From contig NZ_JAENHL010000009.1 in assembly GCF_016595235.1 (NCBI RefSeq), positions 1 to 47,243 of the forward strand: a stretch of 47,243 bases of DNA. Direction: 5' to 3'. The notes under the pieces were generated by a model that searched no databases, was not told where the DNA came from, and saw only the letters and a program-made list of their open reading frames with translations. This document shows positions 1-7,169 of this stretch, piece by piece; position 1 is the first letter of the stretch; each line of letters begins with the position of its first letter. Position numbers and translations under genes: made by a program. Source of the DNA: Taklimakanibacter albus. Its GTDB lineage: Bacteria; Pseudomonadota; Alphaproteobacteria; Rhizobiales; Aestuariivirgaceae.

Positions 1-14
1 AGACTCAAAATCTG
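1..14. repeat. attL: att core, left copy (attL)
   Basis: The 14 bases AGACTCAAAATCTG are repeated exactly at 47230-47243. They read as a tRNA anticodon arm: stem AGA/TCT around the 7-base loop CTCAAAA, which carries anticodon CAA (Leu). The following base G extends the 3' strand to TCTGG. The sequence after that (GCCCGACTACTC) is not tRNA-like, so the tRNA is not rebuilt on the phage side. Tyrosine integrases often use anticodon-loop cores, and one is encoded at 45139-46233. The host side lies outside the window and was not seen. Confidence 0.8.
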
Positions 15-23
15 GCCCGACTA

Positions 24-41
24 CTCTCATAAAGTTATCTA
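24..41 (+). promoter_or_regulatory. Phage promoter-like motif, copy 1
   Basis: CTCTCATAAAGTTATCTA, one of about 12 copies of a motif found upstream of + strand genes. It lies ten bases from the att core and ahead of the early gene at 78. The downstream string GAGCGCAATT is shared with the copy at 5775. Confidence 0.6.
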
Positions 42-77
42 TTTACTATATGAGCGCAATTAGAGGAACTACCATCG

Positions 78-281
78 ATGTTCTCGCAAAAACCATATCC
101 TACCGTATCTTCATCTAACTCACATTCGGCGTGGCGTGGCGATCCTGCCCTGAGACGGGCCAAGAGGCGCTTGAGGCTCACCGATGAGGGGGACTTCCAG
201 ACCGTTACCGTGCTCGTGGACGATCGGTCGGGCCTGAAGCTCAGCGTCCTTGAGAGCCGCGATCCGGCGATCGACTGGTAG
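78..281 (+). CDS. Hypothetical early protein, 67 aa
   Basis: No family is recognised. The 67-residue product is basic in the middle (an Arg/Lys-rich RRAKRRLRL stretch near residues 27-35) and has no membrane segment. A GAGGA Shine-Dalgarno-like sequence lies about 10 bases before the ATG. It is the first gene after the left att core and the motif at 24-41. The following gene starts 7 bases downstream, so the two are probably co-transcribed. Confidence 0.5.
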   Translation: MFSQKPYPTVSSSNSHSAWRGDPALRRAKRRLRLTDEGDFQTVTVLVDDRSGLKLSVLESRDPAIDW

Positions 282-288
282 GCCCGCC

Positions 289-630
289 ATGAGCACGAAA
301 CCAAGCGAGATCATCGCGAAGATGGAAGACCTCCTGCGTGACCCGAAGCGGTGGACCAAGGGCGCCGCCGCCAGAGATTTCCGTGGCCGTCCCGTGCTGG
401 CCGACAGCCCGGCTGCAACATGCTGGTGTGTCTTGGGCGCCTTTCTGAAGTCTGGTGGCCAACTCGGCGATCTGGCGGACCGCAGCCTTGATGAGGCAGC
501 ACCACCAGGCGTAACCGAATGCAACACCTACGTAGACTTCAACGATCGCAAGAAGACCACCCACGACGACATCATGGCCCACCTGGCGAGAGCCAAGCAG
601 AAGGCCTTGGAGATGGAGGCGCAATCGTGA
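289..630 (+). CDS. DUF6197-like protein
   Basis: This 113-residue protein has the layout of DUF6197 proteins of phages and actinobacteria. An N-terminal helix is followed by W-x-K-G-A-x-A-R-D and G-R-P-V, then CWCVLGAF (near residues 40-47), and near the C-terminus FNDRKKTTHDDIMAHLARA, which matches the family's W/F-N-D then T motif. Function is unknown. The ATG at 289 is preferred over an upstream in-frame start at 250 because it avoids overlap with the gene ending at 281. The stop overlaps the GTG of the next gene. Confidence 0.7.
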   Translation: MSTKPSEIIAKMEDLLRDPKRWTKGAAARDFRGRPVLADSPAATCWCVLGAFLKSGGQLGDLADRSLDEAAPPGVTECNTYVDFNDRKKTTHDDIMAHLARAKQKALEMEAQS

Positions 631-1424
631 AGCCTTCCGAAAATCCTCTCATAAAGTCATCTATTATCAGAAACGGACTAATGGCCCGCTCGCTGGACGA
701 CAAGAAGTGGTTCCTTGAACATCCGGCGCTGTGGGGACGCAACGCATGGCTGGACTTCGGGTGTGCCGATGGGGTCCTCACACGCGAGATCGCTGCGAGC
801 ACACCGCTCGGCCACCCAGTGGTCGGCTACGACAATGACCACGTGCAGATACTCAACGCGAGGCAGGATGGTCGCGGAGTCATCAAGTACGCGAGCGATT
901 GGCACAAAGCGCAGGCTGACTGGTTGAGTATCGAGGGGCCGCGTGTGGTCGTCTTCTCCTCGGTGCTCCACGAGGTGGTAGCCTCGGCCGACTATGGAGC
1001 CCCGCACAACCAGGCAATCCGCAATGCTGAGTACGTGGTCATCCGCGACATGTACTGGGGGCAAACCAACAAAGAGATCGAAGACGATGAGCGCCGAGGC
1101 TACACGGTTGACGTGAAGTTTCCTCTCGCGTGGAAGCGGATGGTTGCCCACGAGGAGCGCTTCGGGTTCATCCGCAAGAGCCAGAAGAGCTTCGTCCATC
1201 TCCTCCTCAAAGAGCAGCACCGCGACAACTGGGAGAGTGAGTGGCGTGAGGACTACTTCGCGCTAACCCCCGAGCGCCTTCACGCGCTTCTGGGCGAGCG
1301 GTTCATCCCCGTCTACTTCGAGACCTACACGCTGCCCTACTTCAAGCAATGGGCCAAGCAGACGTTCAACATCAACGTCATCGACCACACGCACCTCAAA
1401 GCCATCTTCAAGAGGGTGCGGTGA
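627..1424 (+). CDS. Class I SAM-dependent methyltransferase-like protein
   Basis: The fold is that of a class I methyltransferase. Motif I is WLDFGCADGVLTREIA, the SAM-binding glycine loop; VVGYDNDHVQIL follows with an acidic residue at the end of strand 2; VVVFSSVLHEVV occupies the motif IV region. The substrate is not evident, so DNA, RNA, protein or a small molecule are all possible. The GTG start is chosen because GGAGG sits 7 bases upstream and it overlaps the previous stop. An ATG at 681 would give a 247-residue form. A copy of the promoter-like motif (646-663) lies inside the 5' coding region, so transcripts starting there would use the ATG at 681. Confidence 0.75.
   Translation: MKPSENPLIKSSIIRNGLMARSLDDKKWFLEHPALWGRNAWLDFGCADGVLTREIAASTPLGHPVVGYDNDHVQILNARQDGRGVIKYASDWHKAQADWLSIEGPRVVVFSSVLHEVVASADYGAPHNQAIRNAEYVVIRDMYWGQTNKEIEDDERRGYTVDVKFPLAWKRMVAHEERFGFIRKSQKSFVHLLLKEQHRDNWESEWREDYFALTPERLHALLGERFIPVYFETYTLPYFKQWAKQTFNINVIDHTHLKAIFKRVR
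646..663 (+). promoter_or_regulatory. Phage promoter-like motif, copy 2 (inside a gene)
   Basis: CTCTCATAAAGTCATCTA, preceded by AATC as in most other copies. It is inside the first codons of the methyltransferase gene and 18 bases before an alternative ATG at 681. Confidence 0.55.
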
Positions 1425-1765
1425 TGGTGGAGGAGGACATCGCAGTTAAAGACGCGAAGCCCCTTACCCTCGTGTCCGTCTACCTGATGTCCTCGTACCT
1501 CTACTACGAGCACGACACTGCGGTCATCTCTGACGAGGCCTTCGACGCCATCTGCAAGCGCCTCATCGAGATCCCGCTCCTTTGGGAGACCCACGCCCAC
1601 GCGCACCTAGTGGACGTCGAGGCTCTCAAGGCCGGCACCGGATACCACCTCACGAAAGACTACCCGAACCGCGTCAAGTTCGCCGCCAAGCGCTGGCTCA
1701 AGAGTGCCACGGGGCGGGACATCGACGTCACCTTCACCAAACCCAGAAAGAGGAAGACCCAATGA
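1424..1765 (+). CDS. LigA domain Ia-like small protein
   Basis: The 113-residue product contains YLMSSYLYYEHDTAVISDEAFDAICKRL. This matches the helical Ia domain of NAD+-dependent DNA ligases (pattern YY..D.P.ISD..YD.L...L), the part that contacts NMN. No adenylation domain with a KxDG motif follows, so it cannot be a full ligase. Similar stand-alone proteins are common in podoviruses. The ATG overlaps the previous stop by one base. No ATP-dependent gp1.3-type ligase was found in the window. Confidence 0.55.
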   Translation: MVEEDIAVKDAKPLTLVSVYLMSSYLYYEHDTAVISDEAFDAICKRLIEIPLLWETHAHAHLVDVEALKAGTGYHLTKDYPNRVKFAAKRWLKSATGRDIDVTFTKPRKRKTQ

Positions 1766-2091
1766 CTTTCACATCGAACAACACCAGCGGCGCCGAGCAG
1801 CTCACCGTGTTCCGCGACCTCGATGGCAAGCTCCACGAGGACCGCAAGGCCATGGCCGATGCCAACCTGTGGAAGCGCATCGCGGACATTCCTGAGAGTG
1901 ACACGTGGTTTGCCGACCACAATACGGAGATGAACAGTAAGAGGCCGCCCGACTTCAAGAAGGACACGATCATGGACATGATGATCGCGCTCATGGAGAA
2001 GATGGCCCTCAAGTTCTGGATCTCGCGGCGCCTTCCGTTCCTCCAGTCCCTCATCGACAGCTATGAGTCGGACATGGGGCTCAAGAAGTGA
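1762..2091 (+). CDS. Hypothetical early protein, 109 aa
   Basis: Not recognised. The 109-residue protein is rich in charged residues and has a methionine-rich helix (IMDMMIALMEKMALKF) near residue 75. It starts with an ATGA overlap with the previous gene and its stop overlaps the next ATG, so it belongs to a tightly coupled early operon. A longer in-frame start at 1582 is rejected because it would run through the previous gene. Confidence 0.55.
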   Translation: MTFTSNNTSGAEQLTVFRDLDGKLHEDRKAMADANLWKRIADIPESDTWFADHNTEMNSKRPPDFKKDTIMDMMIALMEKMALKFWISRRLPFLQSLIDSYESDMGLKK

Positions 2092-2243
2092 TGTGCCCGC
2101 CGTCTCCACACGTCTTCAAGCCCCTGTGGCAGGCCCTCGGCGCCTGGCCTGAAGACACGCCTCAACGCCACAGCCGCTCCAAGTACATGCCCCATCAAGG
2201 CGCCCGTGAGTGCGCTCGTCGTCGCAGACAGAAAGGTTACTAG
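2091..2243 (+). CDS. Small basic protein, 50 aa
   Basis: A 50-codon frame starts at the ATG overlapping the previous stop (TGATG) and ends at TAG 2241-2243. The C-terminus is strongly basic (KYMPHQGARECARRRR), a nucleic-acid-binding type composition. It fills an otherwise empty 160-base gap and is coupled to its neighbours, which supports it as a real gene. Function unknown. Confidence 0.55.
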   Translation: MCPPSPHVFKPLWQALGAWPEDTPQRHSRSKYMPHQGARECARRRRQKGY

Positions 2244-2248
2244 AAGCC

Positions 2249-2482
2249 ATGTCCTCCAAGATCGTCAAGAAGTTCGGGGCTGATCGCCTCATCCGCTGGG
2301 GCGCCTACTACGCTATCTTCGTGGCAGTCCTGTTTGTCTACGACTGGTCTCTCTCGAAGGGCGGTGCAGGTAGCATTATCGCGTACTTCGGCTTTTACAT
2401 GATGATGCTTTTCCTCAGCACACTCTTTGTCTTCATGATCGGGGGTCTCTGCGAGATGATCCTCGAAGGCGAGGAGGACTGA
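2249..2482 (+). CDS. Small membrane protein, two TM segments
   Basis: The 77-residue protein has a basic N-terminus (SSKIVKKFGADRL). Two hydrophobic segments follow, at about residues 16-32 and 43-68 (YFGFYMMMLFLSTLFVFMIGG), and the tail is acidic. No known family. It begins five bases after the preceding stop. A role at the host inner membrane early in infection is possible but unproven. Confidence 0.55.
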   Translation: MSSKIVKKFGADRLIRWGAYYAIFVAVLFVYDWSLSKGGAGSIIAYFGFYMMMLFLSTLFVFMIGGLCEMILEGEED

Positions 2483-2487
2483 GCGCC

Positions 2488-2667
2488 ATGAAGTACATCC
2501 TCATCATCCTACTGGGGCTGGAAGGCTACCAGTCCGGCAAGGCGGTCGATCACATTGAGTTTGACGAGAAGCTCGCTTGCGAGGTTGCCAAGGACCGCAT
2601 CGAGCGGACCTACACCGAGACCTACAGATCCCACGGCCTCATCACAGTCTGCGTTCTGAAAGGCTGA
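2488..2667 (+). CDS. Small exported-type protein, 59 aa
   Basis: The N-terminus MKYILIILLGL looks like a signal or membrane anchor. The rest is soluble with two cysteines (near residues 31 and 55) that could form a disulfide in the periplasm. Many phages carry short proteins of this shape (hydrophobic start, then EF....C....A...V...C) with unknown role. GAGGAGG sequence from the previous gene's end lies upstream. The next gene begins four bases after the stop. Confidence 0.55.
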   Translation: MKYILIILLGLEGYQSGKAVDHIEFDEKLACEVAKDRIERTYTETYRSHGLITVCVLKG

Positions 2668-2671
2668 TCAC

Positions 2672-3277
2672 ATGTCGTTAGTAATCTACAAGGACGGTAT
2701 CCTCGCGGCCGACAGCGGGTCGTGGTGGGGCAACATGCTTCACTCGAAGGGCGCCATCAAGCTGGGCCGCAAGGTCGTGAAGATCCTCAAGGGCACCGAG
2801 CAGCCCACCGAGGAGGTCATCCTCTATGGTGCTGCCGGCGATGATCCGGCCTTCACGCTGTTCTTCAAGCAGATCGAGGCGAGAAACTCCTTCGAGGACA
2901 TCCGCACGGGCCTCGAATACGATGAGCGCTTCACGAGGTTCAAGGACTTCACGGGCATCATCGTGCGCCAGACCGAGCCTCACCTGCCGTACCTCTTCTC
3001 CGATGGTGTGGTGCTTCGTGAAGATCCCGCAGAGCACTACGCCATTGGGGCCGCCAGCGAGTTCGCTCTTGGTGCCCTCGCGGCGGACGCTGATGTCACC
3101 GAAGCGGTCTTCCTTGCGTGTCTCAACACGACCGTGGCCCATGCACCCGTCCGATGGGTGAGCTTCGAGGAGGACGGCATCCAGGTGCGCAGCCAGATAT
3201 TCTTTAAGGACGTCAAGCTAGAGCCACGCGGCGAGTGCACCGTTGCCGATTACCACAAAGGCCGCGCAGGAGCCTAA
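2672..3277 (+). CDS. Proteasome beta/HslV-like Ntn-hydrolase fold protein
   Basis: The 201 residues follow the HslV/20S beta pattern. MSLVIYKDGILAADS corresponds to the first strands (VxxxxGxxxAAD), AIKLGRKVVKIL to the conserved lysine segment, YGAAGD to the central glycine-rich strand, and YAIGAASEFALGALAADADVTEAV to the typical GSG-x-AxGAL-Axxxx-AV helix. The N-terminal threonine nucleophile is absent; after Met removal residue 1 would be Ser. It may be inactive or use serine. Such proteins recur in phages with unknown substrate. It lies just upstream of the RNA polymerase gene. Confidence 0.65.
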   Translation: MSLVIYKDGILAADSGSWWGNMLHSKGAIKLGRKVVKILKGTEQPTEEVILYGAAGDDPAFTLFFKQIEARNSFEDIRTGLEYDERFTRFKDFTGIIVRQTEPHLPYLFSDGVVLREDPAEHYAIGAASEFALGALAADADVTEAVFLACLNTTVAHAPVRWVSFEEDGIQVRSQIFFKDVKLEPRGECTVADYHKGRAGA

Positions 3278-3284
3278 CACCAAT

Positions 3285-5771
3285 ATGCCATTTGACCCGA
3301 CGACCCATCCTCTGTGGGATCGTCAAGTTGAGCTCGAACGCTACATGCTCCAAGCCGGGGCTGAGCGTTTCCGGGAGCGCTTGAACGATGCCCGCACCAA
3401 AGACGAACTCACGCGCCTCAAGCCTTACAGGCGCCTCATGCAGGAGTGGATTGAGCCGATCACCAAAGGCGTCACCGAGTGGATCGAGGCCACAAAGAAG
3501 AAGCGTGGAGCCAAGCCCGTTGCCCTCAACTACGTGGACGCCCTTCCGCCCGAGATCCTGGCGTACATCACGTGCCGCACCGTGCTCGACCGTATCGCGG
3601 CCAACCGTCTGTTGCTCATCTCCGTAGCGGCCGACATCGGGCAGAACATCGAGTACGAGGCGATGATACGTGCCTGGGAAGACTCCGAGGACGAAGGCTT
3701 CGGGGGCCTCCAAGAGAACATGACACGGAGGCGATCCACTCCGATCCACAGGCGTCGGGTCAACATCAACCTCTTCAACAAGAAGGGCCGGCAATACGTT
3801 GACTGGGCGGACTGGCCCGATGATCACCGCAAGCACCTTGGGCTGGCCTGCGTGGATATCCTCGTGCGCTACACCAAGCAATTCGAGGTACGCCCCGAGA
3901 TGGTGGACCGCAAGTTCAAGAGCACGAAGAGCCCGCCCATGGTGCTTGCCCTGAAGAATGAGGCTATCGAGTGGATCTCTGATGCACTTGAGGTCGCCGA
4001 GATCTCGACGCCCCTCTACCTGCCTACCATCATGCCGCCCAAGAAGTGGAATGGCCCGCGTGATGGCGGTTATTACACGAACATCATAAGACGGCCCTTC
4101 CTGATCAGCTTCAAGACCTCGCAGGAGGAGGAGCGAGGGATGGCTATTGCGGACTTCGAGGCGCTCTCCATGCCGAACGTCTATAAGGCCGTGAACCACC
4201 TCCAGTCTGTCCCGTGGAAGATCAACAAGCGGATCCTCGCGGTGGCCCAGCGTGTCTTCGACCTCGACATTGGCACCGACAAGCTGAGCATCCCGAAGAA
4301 GGGCAAGGAGCAGCTTCCTCCACGCTATGCCGACCAGGACACCAACCCCGAGTCTCTGAAGAGGTGGAAGAAGGAGGCGTCAGTCGTCCACGGCAACAAC
4401 GCCAAGCGTATATCCAAGGCGGCCACTGCCCGGCGCAACCTCAACCTCGCGGCCCAACTCGCGGCCGAGGACAAGATATACTTCCCCCACATGCTCGACT
4501 TCCGGGGGCGCCTCTACCCGATCCCCGTTGCGCTCCAGCCTCAAGGCAACGACCTGGCGCGAGGCTTGCTCACCTTCGCGGAGGGCAAGAAGATCTCCAA
4601 GGAGGCCGGCACTAATGGCTGGCTCGGGATCCAGCTCGCCAACAGTTGGGGCAACGACAAGGTTAGCAACGAGGAGCGCCTTGAGTGGGTCGAAGAGTAT
4701 CGCCCCAAGTGGGAGCGCATCGCGGCCGATCCTTTTGATGATCGCTCGTGGATGACCTGCGACAACCCGTGGCAAGCCCTCGCGGCTATCTTCGAGATAG
4801 TGGACTACTGGAAGCACGGCGATGGCTTCGTCTCATCGCTTCCCATCCGCGTCGATGGTACCTGCAACGGCATCCAGCATCTCTCGGCCATGCTCAGGGA
4901 CTCCGTGGGTGGCGCCTCGGTGAACCTAATCCCCGGCGATGTCCCCCGAGACATCTACCAGGAGGTGGCCGACCTCGTGCAAGCCCAGATTGGGAAGCTT
5001 GATGATCCCATCGCGAAGACCTGGATGCGGATGTGCAACGGGCGGCTCCCAAGGTCCGTCACTAAGCGGCCCGTCATGATCCTGCCCTATGGCGGCACTC
5101 GCAATGCCTACACCACGTACACCTTGAAGTGGATCAAAGAGAACGATCCCCACGAGAACTTCATCCCGAAGGAAGAACGCTTCGCCCACGCCAAGTGGCT
5201 GGCGCACATCATGTGGGACGTTGTGGGCGGCTACTTGCTGCGCCCCCAGGAGGTCATGACGTGGATCAAGCAGTGTGCCCGTGTTGCCTCGCGGGGCCAC
5301 AAGAGGGCTCTCTACTGGCGCACACCAATCGGCTTCTACGTCAGGCACTTCTACGGGAAGCGGAAGATGATGCGGCTGGATACACTTCTTGATGGGAAGC
5401 GCCTCCAGATCGCGAACTGGAAGACAACCGCAGAGCTTAACAACGCGGACGTCCTCACGGCGATCTCTCCGAACTTCGTGCACTCGCTTGATGCCTCGGC
5501 CCTCATGAGCACGATCCTACGGGTTCGAGAGCAAGGTGTCCGCTACATCACAACCATCCACGACAGCTTCGGGGCTCTCGCGGCCGACATGTGGACTGTG
5601 CACGACGCTCTTCGGGATTGTTTCATCGAGACATATAAAGAGTGTCCCTTGACGGAGTTCCGCACGGCTTGCGCTGACGTTGCGAGATCCGACAAGGACC
5701 TGCCTGAGGTACCGCCGAAGGGAAGCCTGGACCTAGAGGGCGTCCGCGAGAGCACCTACTTCTTTGCCTAA
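3285..5771 (+). CDS. T7-type DNA-directed RNA polymerase
   Basis: Single-subunit RNA polymerase of 828 residues (T7 gp1 is 883). FRGRLYPIP and PQGNDLARG match the T7 N-terminal/palm region. Motif A is DGTCNGIQH (catalytic Asp524), motif B is KRPVMILPYGG (Lys594, Tyr602) and motif C is IHDSFG (Asp760). The protein ends STYFFA, like the T7 C-terminal aromatic foot. It transcribes phage genes from its own promoters. The ATG at 3285 has AGGAG 12 bases upstream; an in-frame TTG at 3243 would overlap the previous gene by 35 bases. A promoter-like motif follows at once at 5775. Confidence 0.97.
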   Translation: MPFDPTTHPLWDRQVELERYMLQAGAERFRERLNDARTKDELTRLKPYRRLMQEWIEPITKGVTEWIEATKKKRGAKPVALNYVDALPPEILAYITCRTVLDRIAANRLLLISVAADIGQNIEYEAMIRAWEDSEDEGFGGLQENMTRRRSTPIHRRRVNINLFNKKGRQYVDWADWPDDHRKHLGLACVDILVRYTKQFEVRPEMVDRKFKSTKSPPMVLALKNEAIEWISDALEVAEISTPLYLPTIMPPKKWNGPRDGGYYTNIIRRPFLISFKTSQEEERGMAIADFEALSMPNVYKAVNHLQSVPWKINKRILAVAQRVFDLDIGTDKLSIPKKGKEQLPPRYADQDTNPESLKRWKKEASVVHGNNAKRISKAATARRNLNLAAQLAAEDKIYFPHMLDFRGRLYPIPVALQPQGNDLARGLLTFAEGKKISKEAGTNGWLGIQLANSWGNDKVSNEERLEWVEEYRPKWERIAADPFDDRSWMTCDNPWQALAAIFEIVDYWKHGDGFVSSLPIRVDGTCNGIQHLSAMLRDSVGGASVNLIPGDVPRDIYQEVADLVQAQIGKLDDPIAKTWMRMCNGRLPRSVTKRPVMILPYGGTRNAYTTYTLKWIKENDPHENFIPKEERFAHAKWLAHIMWDVVGGYLLRPQEVMTWIKQCARVASRGHKRALYWRTPIGFYVRHFYGKRKMMRLDTLLDGKRLQIANWKTTAELNNADVLTAISPNFVHSLDASALMSTILRVREQGVRYITTIHDSFGALAADMWTVHDALRDCFIETYKECPLTEFRTACADVARSDKDLPEVPPKGSLDLEGVRESTYFFA

Positions 5772-5774
5772 ATG

Positions 5775-5792
5775 CTCTCATAAAGTGATCTA
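5775..5792 (+). promoter_or_regulatory. Phage promoter-like motif, copy 3
   Basis: CTCTCATAAAGTGATCTA, four bases after the RNA polymerase stop. This is the position where T7 has its first class II promoters. It is followed by a structured leader. Confidence 0.65.
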
Positions 5793-5967
5793 ATCACTAA
5801 GTGAGCGCAATTCCCTCACTGTAGATGACACACACCGACCACGTTCCGTCCCCTCGCGTGGCTCCAGATGGGTCATCTCAAAGTCCTCGGTGTTCGAGCC
5901 CTCCCGCTCCTCCCCGCATCCCCCAAGGGTTCGGCACCGAGGCACCTATTCTCAAACGGAGAGCCGC
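5793..5967 (+). promoter_or_regulatory. Structured 5' leader of the SSB operon
   Basis: The 175 non-coding bases contain perfect inverted repeats in series: AGTGAG 5800-5805 with CTCACT 5815-5820; AGATGAC 5823-5829 with GTCATCT 5872-5878, enclosing CCACG 5839-5843 with CGTGG 5857-5861; and CCTCGGTG 5885-5892 with CACCGAGG 5935-5942. TCTC 5950-5953 can also pair with GAGA 5959-5962 in the ribosome binding site. GGCACCGAGG (5933-5942) recurs exactly in the leader at 43841-43850. Folding is inferred from pairing only. Open frames here have no supporting features. Confidence 0.5.
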
Positions 5968-6270
5968 ATGCCGCTTATCGACAAGGACCGCCTCTATTCG
6001 CTTCCACGCGACATCGCCGCCGAGGTTGCACATGGCGCTCTCTTCCCGATCCAGGAGCGGCCGAACTTCGAGCAGATCGCCGGAGTCGCCATCCTGTTTG
6101 CCGCTTTCTGTAACCGCCTCCAGCTCGACCCCCAGGAGATCCACTCCATCGGGATGAAGATGCTGCGCGACGAGCCCTTCCACCACAAGGGCAACGCACA
6201 GATCGACTCGTTGCGAGACTTCGCCGGGTTGGTCCTCACCAACAAGAACCGTCCTCAACCCAAGGAGTGA
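5968..6270 (+). CDS. Hypothetical protein, 100 aa
   Basis: Not recognised. A soluble, helical 100-residue protein with no clear motif. GGAGAG lies 4 bases before the ATG at 5968. The upstream in-frame start at 5890 is rejected because it would read through the structured leader. It is the first gene after RNA polymerase, where T7 has gp1.1-1.7 type host-modifying proteins, but no similarity to those was seen. Its stop overlaps the SD of the next gene. Confidence 0.6.
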   Translation: MPLIDKDRLYSLPRDIAAEVAHGALFPIQERPNFEQIAGVAILFAAFCNRLQLDPQEIHSIGMKMLRDEPFHHKGNAQIDSLRDFAGLVLTNKNRPQPKE

Positions 6271-6275
6271 TCCCC

Positions 6276-6455
6276 ATGCGGGAATACTGGGACTACATTC
6301 GCGAGAACTGGCTGTTCCTGCTCGCAGTCTTCCTCTTCACCTTCATCGTGACGTTCCTCTTACAGAACAGCACGGGCAACTCAATGCGCCTTCTCGATGA
6401 GCCGCCCTCAGGCTGCGTCGAAGTGGCTGCTCCTTTCCAGGGAGGCTCCGAGTGA
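6276..6455 (+). CDS. Small single-pass membrane protein
   Basis: The 59-residue protein has one long hydrophobic segment, WLFLLAVFLFTFIVTFLL (about residues 11-28), and a short polar C-terminal tail. AAGGAG lies 8 bases before the ATG at 6276; an in-frame GTG at 6267 would add three residues. It overlaps the SSB gene in GTGA fashion. Function unknown. Confidence 0.55.
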   Translation: MREYWDYIRENWLFLLAVFLFTFIVTFLLQNSTGNSMRLLDEPPSGCVEVAAPFQGGSE

Positions 6456-7066
6456 CCTACAAGATTTCCCCGCGCGGCGAAGCTGCCGACTTCCCGTGGA
6501 TCCACGAGGCCGACACCAAGTACAACGCGGACGGCCTCTTCCACACGGCGCTCGCCCTTTCCGGTGAACTCGCTGAGTCCTTCAAGAAGGAGATCGCAGC
6601 GGCGGCCGAAGCCGGCCACGCCGAGGTGACCAAGGATATGACGCCCGGCGAACGGAAGAAGTACTCGGTCTACTACCCGTTTGAGGCCGAGGTGGACAAA
6701 GACGGTAACGAGACTGGCCGCACCTGGTTCAACTTCAAGCAGAACCACATCATCGAGACCAAGGCCGGTGAGCGTAAGGAGATCGAGATCGTTGTCCACG
6801 ATGCGGCCGACAAGCCGATCAAGGGCGTGAAGATCTTCAACGGCGATGAGATCCGCATCCTCTACAAGCCGCGCCCCACCAAGATGACTGGTCTCAAGCA
6901 GGCCGGGTGTCGCCTGGACTTCGCCAAGGTGCAGCTCATCAAGAAGGCTCAGCGCACGTCCAAGGGCTTCGGTGCCATCGAGGGCGGCTATGTGCAGGGC
7001 GATGATGGAGCTTCCCAAGGCTTCGGCAATGCCACCGAGGGAGGCACCAACGATGGAGACTATTAA
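6452..7066 (+). CDS. Single-stranded DNA-binding protein, T7 gp2.5-like
   Basis: The 204-residue protein matches phage gp2.5-type SSBs in length, position and sequence style: an N-terminal YKISPRGEAADFPWIHEADTK block, an OB-fold-like core (KYSVYYPFEAEVD, TWFNFKQNH), GDEIRILYKPRPT, and a disordered C-terminus ending NDGDY. T7 gp2.5 has an acidic tail ending in an aromatic residue, which contacts polymerase and helicase. It would coat replication-fork ssDNA. The start is GTG, overlapping the previous stop. Confidence 0.88.
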   Translation: MTYKISPRGEAADFPWIHEADTKYNADGLFHTALALSGELAESFKKEIAAAAEAGHAEVTKDMTPGERKKYSVYYPFEAEVDKDGNETGRTWFNFKQNHIIETKAGERKEIEIVVHDAADKPIKGVKIFNGDEIRILYKPRPTKMTGLKQAGCRLDFAKVQLIKKAQRTSKGFGAIEGGYVQGDDGASQGFGNATEGGTNDGDY

Positions 7067-7166
7067 GTTTCTCACGATCGGATGCGCTGCGGGTTTCCTC
7101 AACGCACTAGGCTGGGTGTTGGGCATCGGCGCCGGCATCTGGGTTCTCGTCCAGTTGGCCACCTAG
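7053..7166 (+). CDS. Membrane microprotein, 37 aa
   Basis: A 37-codon frame whose product is almost wholly hydrophobic with glycines (ALGWVLGIGAGIWVLVQLA). GGGAGG lies about 8 bases before the ATG, and it overlaps the end of the SSB gene by 14 bases. Length and coupling fit a phage microprotein, but there is no family evidence. Confidence 0.4.
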   Translation: METIKFLTIGCAAGFLNALGWVLGIGAGIWVLVQLAT

Positions 7167-7169
7167 CGC

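Noticed and set aside
3213-4199. Long minus-strand frames opposite RNA polymerase and other large genes (also 12149, 15018, 19276, 27231, 32344)
   Set aside because: Mirror frames of GC-rich + strand genes, with no motifs and low-complexity Leu/Arg/Val/Gly products.
5801-5812. lac-operator-like string GTGAGCGCAATT
   Set aside because: Only a half-site resemblance; better explained as one arm of the AGTGAG/CTCACT hairpin and a sequence shared with the motif at 24.
5825-6157. 110-codon and 81-codon frames in the leader after RNA polymerase
   Set aside because: Low-complexity Ser/Pro/Arg products, no ribosome binding site, and they overlap the better supported gene at 5968.
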